Source of the DNA: a bacterium
GTDB taxonomy: Bacteria > UBA9089 > UBA9088
Length of the DNA stretch: 6,716 bases
Assembly (NCBI GenBank): GCA_040756715.1
Contig: JBFLYE010000033.1
Coordinates: 1-6,716, forward strand
Reading direction: 5' to 3'
Positions 1 through 6,302 of the stretch are shown here, piece by piece. Numbering within the stretch: position 1 is the stretch's first letter; every line of letters begins with the position of its first letter. Under the pieces are notes generated by a model. The model was not told the origin of the DNA. It saw only the letters and a list, made by a program, of their open reading frames with translations, and did not search any database. A program made the position numbers and the translations under genes.

Positions 1-6
1 TTTTGT

Positions 7-909
7 ATGGAAGATTTTAAATTAGAAAGGGTTTTAGGAGAGGGAGGATTTGGAAAGACCTACCTGGCAGAGGTTTTGAATGAAAGCCTTAAAAAGGAAT
101 GGGGAAATTTTGTGGCAATAAAGCTTCCTTCTGATAAAGAGAAAGAAGAATTGTTAAAAAGAGAGCTTTTGGTGAATGCTGATGTTTTGCTTAAGCTAAA
201 GAATGTAGGAGGATGTCCAAATATTGTTCAATTCCTTGGCATTTCAAGATATAAGGGCTATTATACAATGATTATGGAATATGTAGAGGGAAGAAGCCTA
301 AAGGATATAGAAAAGCCCCTTTCTATTGAAGAAGCCCTTTCAATTATAGAGGATGTCCTCTGTGGCCTTGTTTGTCTCCACAAAGCAGGCGTTCTCCATA
401 GGGATATAAAGCCATCAAATATACTACTTACAAGGGAGAATAGAGTAAAGCTATGTGATTTTGGTATAGCAAAGCTTACCGCAAGCAATGAAAAGCTTCT
501 TTTAAGGACAGGCTCTTATGCCTATGTTCCTAAAGAGAGGCTGGTGGGAGAAAAAGAAGGGTTTTCATCTGATATATACTCTGTTGGTATAACCCTATAT
601 GAGCTTCTTACAGGAAACAGCCCATTTTTGGGAAATAGCCCAGGTGAAACTGTGAGGAATATATTAGATAAAGAGGCAATACTGCCCATATTTCTAAATA
701 GAAAAATAGGGGAAAATTTAAACAAAATTATTATTACCTCAATAGCAAAAGACCCAAAATCAAGGTTTCAAAAGGCAGAAGATTTCTTTAATGTCCTAAG
801 GCTATATAGAAAGGAGGGAATAAAAAAGGATACATATTTAGAAAAAGAAATAACGGAAAAGCCAAAACCGAAGATGTTTGTTGCCACAGGTGAGTGGAAC
901 AAAAGATAA
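7..909 (+). CDS. Soluble Hanks-type serine/threonine protein kinase
   Basis: A cytoplasmic protein kinase that should transfer phosphate from ATP to Ser/Thr of unknown targets. The kinase domain spans about residues 4-265. Visible motifs are the glycine loop GEGGFG (11-16), the VAIK lysine K39, a likely alpha-C glutamate E53, the hinge MEYVEG (90-95), the catalytic loop HRDIKPSN (131-138), DFG (151-153) and the DIYSVG helix-F motif (189-194). The usual APE at the end of the activation segment reads PKE (175-177), keeping only the glutamate. All catalytic residues are present, so it is probably active. Unlike PknB there is no membrane segment or PASTA repeat. After the domain comes only a short charged tail of about 35 residues. 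The frame is open to the left edge, so the start may lie further upstream; ATG at 7 is a sensible start because few residues normally precede the glycine loop. The next gene begins 17 nt after the stop. The family call is secure; the substrate is unknown. Confidence 0.93.
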   Translation: MEDFKLERVLGEGGFGKTYLAEVLNESLKKEWGNFVAIKLPSDKEKEELLKRELLVNADVLLKLKNVGGCPNIVQFLGISRYKGYYTMIMEYVEGRSLKDIEKPLSIEEALSIIEDVLCGLVCLHKAGVLHRDIKPSNILLTRENRVKLCDFGIAKLTASNEKLLLRTGSYAYVPKERLVGEKEGFSSDIYSVGITLYELLTGNSPFLGNSPGETVRNILDKEAILPIFLNRKIGENLNKIIITSIAKDPKSRFQKAEDFFNVLRLYRKEGIKKDTYLEKEITEKPKPKMFVATGEWNKR

Positions 910-910
910 T
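881..910 (+). promoter_or_regulatory. Possible sigma70-type promoter inside the kinase 3' end
   Basis: TTGCCA (881-886) matches five of six positions of the -35 consensus. It is followed after 18 bp by GATAAT (905-910), which matches five of six positions of the -10 consensus. Transcription would begin near 917, about 10 nt before the ATG at 927, giving the downstream gene a very short leader. Promoter-like pairs arise easily in AT-rich DNA, so this is a candidate only; read-through from the kinase gene is the alternative. Confidence 0.35.
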
Positions 911-926
911 TTAAGATTTAGGATTT

Positions 927-2759
927 ATGGAGATTTTAAAGGAGAAAAAGAAAAGGTATTATAAAGTAGAGGATATAGAGCAACCAGAGCTGTTTAGGGA
1001 CTTCTTTCCATATACAGAGATTCCCAAAACATTCTTTGACTTTATTTCTGTGCCAATAGAGATTCCAGAGGAAATATACATTACAGACACAACATTTCGC
1101 GATGGACAGCAGGCAAGGCCACCATATACAACCGAGCAGATTGTTGAGATATACAAGCTTCTTAATAAGCTGGGAAGTGTAATCAGGCAGAGCGAATTTT
1201 TCCTTTATTCTGAAAGGGATAAAAGGGCGGTTATTGAATGTTTAAACTTAAATTTTAAATATCCAGAGGTAACTGGATGGATTAGAGCAAATAAAAACGA
1301 CCTTATCCTTGTAAAAGAGATGAACCTTAAAGAAACAGGCATACTAACATCTGTATCTGATTACCACATATTTTTAAAGCTTAATAAAACAAGGAAAAAG
1401 GCGCTTGATGATTACCTCTCTATCGTCAAAGAGGCATTGGGCAATAATATAATCCCAAGGTGTCACTTTGAGGATATTACAAGGGCTGATTTTTATGGCT
1501 TTGTCATCCCATTTGCTCAGGAATTAATGAGACTTTCTGAAGAGGCAAAAATTCCAATAAAGATAAGGGCTTGTGATACTATGGGGTTTGCTCTTCCTTA
1601 TTCAGAGGCATCCCTTCCTAGAAGCGTTCCAAAGATTATCCATTATCTTATAAAAGAGGCTAGCGTTCCCTCAAAAAGCCTTGAATGGCATGGACATAAT
1701 GATTTTCATAAGGGAGAGATAAATGCTATATCTGCCTGGCTGTATGGTTGCTCTGCTGTCAATGGAACCCTCTTTGGTTTTGGAGAGAGAACAGGAAATA
1801 CACCCATTGAGGCTTTAATCATTGATTATATAAGTATAACAAAAAATAGCAAAGGGATTGATACGAAGGTAATTACAGAGATTGCCGAATATTTCAAGCA
1901 TAATTTAAATACCCATATTTCTCCAAATTACCCATTTGTTGGCTCTGAATTCAATATAACCAGGGCGGGAATCCATATTGATGGCTTACTTAAAAATGAG
2001 GAGATATACAATATCTTTGATACAAAGGAGATATTGAATAGACCACTTGAGGTAGGAATAACAGATAAATCAGGCCTTTCTGGGGTAGTACATTGGATAA
2101 ATACCTACTTTGGCCTCTCTGGTTCCCAGCAAATTGACAAGAGGCATCCTGGGATTTCCCATATTATAAAGTGGATAAATGAAGAATACGAAAGGGGAAG
2201 ACAGACATCCATCTCAAATGATGAAATGCTTAATGAGGTAAAAAAGCACCTTCCTATGCTTATTAAGTCTGATTTTGATACCTTAAAGATAAAGGCAGAA
2301 TACCTTGCATTGCATCTTATAGAAAACCTGGCTTCTTGTGAAGATATAGTCTCTATGGAGCCAGAGAAACAAGAGAAAATTTTAAGGGATTTCATTGAAG
2401 AAAATCCATTCATTCAATTTATATATGTGGTTGATCTGCAAGGACATAAAATAACAAGAAACATTACCCATTCTAAGGATTTAGGAAAATATAAAGAGCT
2501 TAAGGATGAGGAGAATTTTGCGGATAGGGATTGGTTTATAAAGCCCTTGGAGGATGGAAAGACATTTATTTCCAATTTCTATACATCAAGGTTCACATAT
2601 AGGCTTTGTATCACTGTATCTAGCCCGGTAAGAGATAAAAACAATGAAATTGTAGGAGTATTAGGGGCAGATATAATGTTTGAAGAGCTAGCAAAGCTTG
2701 AAGAGGTGGAAGAAAGAGGATGTATGTGTTTAGCTGACCTATATTTAGGCACAAAGTAA
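927..2759 (+). CDS. HMGL-like acyl-CoA condensing enzyme (isopropylmalate/homocitrate/Re-citrate synthase superfamily) fused to a Cache/PDC-like sensor domain
   Basis: Probably condenses acetyl-CoA with a 2-oxo acid in the cytoplasm. The TIM-barrel domain covers about residues 50-305: TTFRDGQQ (55-62) with catalytic R58 and D59, the SDYH segment (144-147), EDITR (182-186), CDTMG (216-220), the metal-binding HGHND (255-259) and GERTGN (286-291). AGIHIDG (347-353) carries H350, matching the catalytic His of the linker in isopropylmalate synthases. From memory of the M. tuberculosis enzyme, R80, D81, E218, T254, H285, H287, N321 and H379 correspond in order to R58, D59, E182, T218, H255, H257, N291 and H350. 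The usual LeuA regulatory domain is not recognisable. A linker (about 396-489) leads instead to a Cache/PDC-like domain (about 490-592) with DRDWF (533-537) and VGVLGADI (576-583). No signal or membrane segment is seen, so this domain would be cytoplasmic. An in-frame TAA at 912-914 fixes ATG 927 as the most upstream ATG. The substrate is unresolved: the FRDGQQARPPYT wording resembles Re-citrate-synthase-like proteins as I recall them, but citramalate, homocitrate or isopropylmalate synthase remain possible. Confidence 0.9.
   Translation: MEILKEKKKRYYKVEDIEQPELFRDFFPYTEIPKTFFDFISVPIEIPEEIYITDTTFRDGQQARPPYTTEQIVEIYKLLNKLGSVIRQSEFFLYSERDKRAVIECLNLNFKYPEVTGWIRANKNDLILVKEMNLKETGILTSVSDYHIFLKLNKTRKKALDDYLSIVKEALGNNIIPRCHFEDITRADFYGFVIPFAQELMRLSEEAKIPIKIRACDTMGFALPYSEASLPRSVPKIIHYLIKEASVPSKSLEWHGHNDFHKGEINAISAWLYGCSAVNGTLFGFGERTGNTPIEALIIDYISITKNSKGIDTKVITEIAEYFKHNLNTHISPNYPFVGSEFNITRAGIHIDGLLKNEEIYNIFDTKEILNRPLEVGITDKSGLSGVVHWINTYFGLSGSQQIDKRHPGISHIIKWINEEYERGRQTSISNDEMLNEVKKHLPMLIKSDFDTLKIKAEYLALHLIENLASCEDIVSMEPEKQEKILRDFIEENPFIQFIYVVDLQGHKITRNITHSKDLGKYKELKDEENFADRDWFIKPLEDGKTFISNFYTSRFTYRLCITVSSPVRDKNNEIVGVLGADIMFEELAKLEEVEERGCMCLADLYLGTK
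2394..2702 (+). other. Region encoding the C-terminal Cache/PDC-like sensor domain of the condensing enzyme
   Basis: Residues about 490-592 follow the layout of a single Cache/PDC module. A strand-rich start (PFIQFIYVVDLQG, 494-506) is followed by an R-D-W-F motif (534-537), a K-T-F-I-S strand (545-549), a long strand of the CITVSSPV type (561-568) and the closing IVGVLGADI (575-583). Such modules normally sit outside the membrane in chemoreceptors and histidine kinases and bind small carboxylates, amino acids or amines. Here there is no transmembrane helix, so the ligand would be sensed inside the cell. The domain call rests on motif pattern alone. Confidence 0.72.
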
Positions 2760-2767
2760 ATAAATTC

Positions 2768-2805
2768 TAATGCCCAATGACAAATAAAATTCCCATGACC
2801 AATGC
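2768..2805. repeat. Degenerate short direct repeats (CCAATG type)
   Basis: CCCAATGAC (2773-2781) recurs imperfectly as CCCATGACC (2792-2800). CCAATG occurs at 2774-2779 and again at 2799-2804, a period of 25 nt. The segment differs in style from the rest of the spacer, which is nearly pure A/T. It looks like a decayed dispersed or tandem intergenic repeat; its function is unknown. Confidence 0.45.
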
Positions 2806-2842
2806 TTAAAAAATTTTAAAAACTTATTGCAATTGTTTAAGC
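2804..2842. repeat. Weak inverted repeat GCTTAAA / TTTAAGC
   Basis: GCTTAAA (2804-2810) and TTTAAGC (2836-2842) are perfect reverse complements separated by 25 nt. Inside, TTAAAA / TTTTAA (2806-2819) forms a second small AT-only palindrome. No run of T follows on the + strand, so a classical intrinsic terminator is unlikely. It may be an operator-like element or chance in AT-rich sequence. Confidence 0.25.
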
Positions 2843-2878
2843 CGAACACAAAAAAATTCTAGACAAAAAACCCATTTT

Positions 2879-2884
2879 TATAAT
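2879..2884 (+). promoter_or_regulatory. Perfect -10 box (TATAAT) for clpC
   Basis: TATAAT lies 11 nt before the clpC ATG at 2896, so transcription would begin near 2891 and the mRNA would be leaderless or nearly so. No good -35 hexamer is seen at 16-18 bp: 2857-2862 is TTCTAG, and TAGACA (2860-2865) is only 13 bp away. No ribosome binding site lies between the box and the ATG, in keeping with a leaderless transcript. Confidence 0.5.
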
Positions 2885-2895
2885 AAAATATTTAT

Positions 2896-5316
2896 ATGTT
2901 TGAAAGGTTCACAGAGAGGGCAAGAAAAATCCTGGCCTTAGCCCAGGATGAAGCGAAGAGGTTAAATCACGATTATTTAGGCCCAGAGCATATCCTTTTA
3001 GGTCTTATAAAAGAGGGGGAAGGTGTTGCAACAGAGGTCTTAAGAAACTTTGATATTGACCTTGAAGGCTTAAAAATAGAAATAGAAAAGGAGATACCAC
3101 CAGGTGGAAGCCTTGCTATATTAGGTAATGTCCCATTTACGCCCCATTCAAAAAAGGTTCTGGAGCTTGCGGTTGAAGAGGGAAGAAATATGGGTCATAA
3201 TTATATTGGAACAGAACATCTCCTCTTTGGTCTTATAAAAGAGGAAGAGAGCATTGCCTCAAAAATCCTTGCCAGGCTCGGAGTAACATTGGATAGGGCA
3301 AAAAAGGAGGTGGCAAATATATTAGGAGGCTCTGCACCTGGTCAAGCCCCTCCTGGTGCAAAAAAACAGAAGACACAAACGCCTGTCCTAGACCATTTCT
3401 CAAGGGATTTAACAGGCTTGGCAAGGGAAGATAAACTTGACCCTGTTGTGGGAAGGGAGAATGAGATAGAGAGGCTTATTCAGGTATTGGGAAGGAGGAC
3501 AAAAAACAACCCTGTTCTTATTGGAGACCCAGGGGTTGGAAAAACAGCCATAGTAGAAGGTCTTGCCCAGAGGATTGTTTCTGGTCAGGTTCCAGAGATA
3601 TTGGCAAATAAAAGGCTCTTGTGCTTGGACTTAGCCGCAATTGTTGCGGGAACAAAGTATAGGGGTGAATTTGAAGAGCGTCTTAAAAGGGTAATGAATG
3701 AGGTCAGATCATCGCCGAGTGTTATTTTATTTATTGATGAGATGCATACAATAATTGGTGCGGGTGGAGCAGAGGGAGCTATAGATGCATCGGCAATCCT
3801 TAAACCTGCTTTGGCAAGGGGAGAGCTTCAATGTATTGGAGCAACCACATTGGATGATTATAAAAAGTATGTTGAGAGGGATGCCGCATTAGAAAGGAGG
3901 TTTCAGCCAATAATGGTTGATGAGCCAACTGTAGATGAGACAATAGAGATTCTTAAGGGCTTAAGGGATAAATATGAAGCACATCATCGGGTAAAATTTG
4001 ACGATTCTGCTTTAATTGCAGCGGCAAAGCTCGCCCATAGATATGTCTCGGATAGATTCTTGCCAGATTCTGCTATAGACCTAATGGATGAGGCAGGCTC
4101 AAAAGCAAGGCTAAAGACAACAACCCTTCCTCCAAAGCTTAAGGATAAGGAGAAGGAGATGGCACAGATAGAAAAGGAAAAAGGGGAGGCAATAGCAAAT
4201 CAAGAATTTGAGAAGGCGGCAATCTTAAGGGATAAGGAAAAGGCATTGAGGAAGGAATATGAGGCAATAAAGAAGAAATGGGAATCAAAATCCTCCTCAC
4301 CTGCCAATGTAATAATTGATGAAAACATTGCCGAGCTTCTTTCAAAGCAAACAGGGATTCCCGTTTATAAGCTTGTAGAAAAGGAGAGCGAGAGACTTTT
4401 AAGAATGGAGGAGGAATTGCATAAAAGGGTAGTCGGTCAAAATGAGGCAATCTCATCTTTGGCAAGGGCAATGAGAAGGGCAAGGACAGGATTAAAAGAC
4501 CCAAAAAGGCCAATGGGTTCATTTTTGTTTTTAGGACCAACCGGGGTTGGAAAAACAGAGCTTAGCAGGACACTAGCCGAATTCCTCTTTGACGATGAGG
4601 ATGCTCTTATCCAAATAGATATGTCTGAGTTTATGGAGAAATTTGCTGTATCAAGGCTTATTGGTGCTCCACCTGGATATATTGGTTATGAAGAGGGTGG
4701 AGAGCTTACCGAGAAGGTTCGGAGAAAGCCATATTCTGTTGTCTTACTTGATGAGATAGAAAAGGCACATCCCGATGTTTTCAATATCCTGCTTCAGATG
4801 TTTGAGGATGGCCATCTTACCGATAATCTTGGTCATACGGTTGATTTTAGAAATACCGTAATTATTATGACATCAAACATTGGAGCAAGGGAAATCTTCG
4901 AGAAGAAGGCATTAGGATTTAGGCCAGCTGATGAAGAAACAAGCTATGAGGCGATGAAGAACAAGGTTATGGCTGAGGTAAAGAAGGTATTTAACCCTGA
5001 ATTTCTAAATAGAATAGATGAAACCATAGTTTTTCATTCTTTAAGCAAGGATGATGTCAGAAAGATTGTATGCCTTATGATAGATAAGTTAAACAAGCAG
5101 CTTTCAGAGCAGAATATAACCCTTTCATTAAATGATGATGTTATAACCTTTCTCATTGAAAAGGGTTATGATGAATCCTACGGTGCAAGGCCTTTAAGGA
5201 GGACAATACAAAAGGAAATTGAAGATGTCTTGTCTGAGGAGATCCTTAAGGGAAAGTTTAAAAAGGGAGGAAAGATAAGCGTTTCCTTGAAAGAAGGAAA
5301 GATTGTGTTTAAGTGA
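2896..5316 (+). CDS. clpC: ClpC, ATP-dependent Clp protease ATP-binding subunit
   Basis: A hexameric AAA+ unfoldase that threads damaged or regulatory proteins into ClpP. At 806 residues it is full length for ClpC. The start [10 protein letters not shown] is the standard ClpC N-terminus, and an in-frame TAA at 2884-2886 rules out extension. Two Clp_N repeats occupy about 1-145. D1 has Walker A GDPGVGKT (210-217), pore loop KYRGEF (254-259), Walker B ILFIDE (277-282) and arginines in ERRF (333-336). The middle region carries a UVR motif (about 431-454), which separates ClpC from ClpA and ClpB. D2 has Walker A GPTGVGKT (547-554), pore loop GYIGYEE (594-600), Walker B VVLLDE (615-620), arginine finger R706 and sensor-2 GARPLRR (763-769). 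LGF (673-675) sits where ClpC carries its VGF ClpP-docking loop, so it should pair with ClpP. No clpP, ctsR or mcsAB lies in view, and the gene is probably transcribed from its own promoter. Confidence 0.97.
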   Translation: MFERFTERARKILALAQDEAKRLNHDYLGPEHILLGLIKEGEGVATEVLRNFDIDLEGLKIEIEKEIPPGGSLAILGNVPFTPHSKKVLELAVEEGRNMGHNYIGTEHLLFGLIKEEESIASKILARLGVTLDRAKKEVANILGGSAPGQAPPGAKKQKTQTPVLDHFSRDLTGLAREDKLDPVVGRENEIERLIQVLGRRTKNNPVLIGDPGVGKTAIVEGLAQRIVSGQVPEILANKRLLCLDLAAIVAGTKYRGEFEERLKRVMNEVRSSPSVILFIDEMHTIIGAGGAEGAIDASAILKPALARGELQCIGATTLDDYKKYVERDAALERRFQPIMVDEPTVDETIEILKGLRDKYEAHHRVKFDDSALIAAAKLAHRYVSDRFLPDSAIDLMDEAGSKARLKTTTLPPKLKDKEKEMAQIEKEKGEAIANQEFEKAAILRDKEKALRKEYEAIKKKWESKSSSPANVIIDENIAELLSKQTGIPVYKLVEKESERLLRMEEELHKRVVGQNEAISSLARAMRRARTGLKDPKRPMGSFLFLGPTGVGKTELSRTLAEFLFDDEDALIQIDMSEFMEKFAVSRLIGAPPGYIGYEEGGELTEKVRRKPYSVVLLDEIEKAHPDVFNILLQMFEDGHLTDNLGHTVDFRNTVIIMTSNIGAREIFEKKALGFRPADEETSYEAMKNKVMAEVKKVFNPEFLNRIDETIVFHSLSKDDVRKIVCLMIDKLNKQLSEQNITLSLNDDVITFLIEKGYDESYGARPLRRTIQKEIEDVLSEEILKGKFKKGGKISVSLKEGKIVFK

Positions 5317-5323
5317 AAGATAT

Positions 5324-5351
5324 TTGTAAAAACAGGTTAAGAGATTATACT
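5324..5351 (+). promoter_or_regulatory. Possible promoter for the lipoprotein-ftsQ unit
   Basis: TTGTAA (5324-5329, four of six) is followed after 16 bp by TATACT (5346-5351, five of six). Initiation near 5358 would leave a leader of about 27 nt before the TTG at 5385. No terminator hairpin separates this from clpC, so read-through is also possible. Confidence 0.35.
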
Positions 5352-5384
5352 ATTGACTTATAAGGCAAAACTTAAATCTAAAGA

Positions 5385-6302
5385 TTGAAAGACCTAAAAA
5401 TTGCTCTTGTAATCTCTAGCCTGTTTTTTATATCTTGCCATCAGCAAATAGCAGAGGATGGTTCGCTAAATAACTACGCTATCTATTGCATCAAAAATAA
5501 TCTATGGGATAGCGCGATGTTCTATTTAGAAAGGGCAAAAACCCTCTATCCCAATTCGGCAAAGATAAATAATAACCTTGGCGTAGTCTATGAATATTTT
5601 GGAAGAAAGGATGAAGCAATTTCATTTTACAAAAAGGCAATAGAAATTGACAAAGAAGAGGCATATTATAAAAATCTCGCAGGAGCCTCTTCCTCCAAAA
5701 TTCCAAAGGGACTAAAAAATAACCCTTTGGCTGAAAAGATAAGAATAGAAAAAAACCTTCTAGCCTCTATTGATCTTTCAAAGACAGAAAGGATTGGCCT
5801 TTGTATTTCTTGTAAGGATAAAAACCTTATTCCCCTCATTCTATCAGCCATAAAAGAGCAAATAATAAAGGAGACAAATTTTTATATTGTTCACCACGAA
5901 GCCTATCCAAAAACTACTGATGAGATTAAAAATATAAGCCTAAAGCTTCTTGTAGATAATCTCCTTTTGATTGATGTTTCTGAGTATAATGTTTCTGACC
6001 TAGCTGACTTTGATGTTTCTACAAAATTTATCAAGGAGGAAAATAGATATGAATTCTTAAGGTCATACTATACAGATAGAAAGGCAAGCCTTTCATCCTC
6101 CCTTTCTTTATTTGATAGTAATGGTTCTTTGCTTTTCAAAAAGGATTTTAATATAGAGGAAAAGAAGAGATACAGGGAAGAAAATCCATATATCTATGAT
6201 TATTCCTTAATCTTTGTCCTTACCAAACCCCTGGTTTCTTCTTTTCTTTCTTTAATTACACAGAAAAATTATATTCTAGAAAGATGGCTTATAAGGGATT
6301 AG
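5385..6302 (+). CDS. TPR-containing lipoprotein with an uncharacterised alpha/beta C-terminal domain
   Basis: A predicted exported lipoprotein of 305 residues; I do not recognise a named family. The start is TTG: an in-frame TAA at 5379-5381 blocks extension, and the next in-frame ATG (codon 45) would delete the signal peptide. The signal has K2/K5, a hydrophobic core (6-16) and a lipobox-like FISC with C18. The +2 residue is His rather than Asp, so in a diderm it would go to the outer membrane. Two TPRs follow, about 28-57 and 61-94, with good TPR spacing (NNLGVVYEYFGRKDEAISFY, 63-82). After a basic linker, residues about 135-300 look like an alpha/beta domain, with strands IGLCIS (137-142) and LLLIDVS (193-199) and a strand pair around 234-256. 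This weakly recalls CsgG/LpoB-type domains. The gene overlaps the ftsQ-like gene by 19 nt, implying co-translation and perhaps an envelope or division role. Confidence 0.78.
   Translation: MKDLKIALVISSLFFISCHQQIAEDGSLNNYAIYCIKNNLWDSAMFYLERAKTLYPNSAKINNNLGVVYEYFGRKDEAISFYKKAIEIDKEEAYYKNLAGASSSKIPKGLKNNPLAEKIRIEKNLLASIDLSKTERIGLCISCKDKNLIPLILSAIKEQIIKETNFYIVHHEAYPKTTDEIKNISLKLLVDNLLLIDVSEYNVSDLADFDVSTKFIKEENRYEFLRSYYTDRKASLSSSLSLFDSNGSLLFKKDFNIEEKKRYREENPYIYDYSLIFVLTKPLVSSFLSLITQKNYILERWLIRD

Larger units (their letters stand above)
2760..2895. other. Non-coding spacer before clpC
   Basis: This strongly AT-rich 136-nt gap carries degenerate CCAATG-type repeats (about 2768-2805), an inverted repeat (2804-2842) and a TATAAT box (2879-2884). 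No open frame of note, GC-rich terminator hairpin with a T-run, CIRCE element or tandem CtsR-type GGTCAAA box was found. Confidence 0.8.

Noticed and set aside
909-927. Direct repeat GATTTA-GGATTTA between kinase and condensing-enzyme genes as a functional element
   Set aside because: Only two 6-nt units in AT-rich sequence, easily explained by chance.
2105-2413. 102-codon open frame on the minus strand inside the condensing-enzyme gene
   Set aside because: Antisense to a well-conserved coding region, with no recognisable motif or initiation signal.
2806-2819. AT palindrome TTAAAA-AA-TTTTAA considered as an intrinsic terminator after the condensing-enzyme gene
   Set aside because: The stem has no G/C pairs, the loop is only 2 nt and no U-run follows, so it would be too unstable to terminate transcription.
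4139-4540. 133-codon open frame on the minus strand inside clpC
   Set aside because: It is fully antisense to the UVR-D2 part of clpC, is rich in Leu/Pro/Ser as expected from a complementary frame, and shows no domain. It is a shadow of the clpC codon pattern.
5353-5382. TTGACT (5353-5358) considered as the -35 of a promoter for the lipoprotein gene
   Set aside because: The only -10-like partners are poor (TAAATC at 14 bp, TCTAAA at 18 bp). The latter would begin transcription inside the proposed start codon region. The TTGTAA/TATACT pair upstream fits better.
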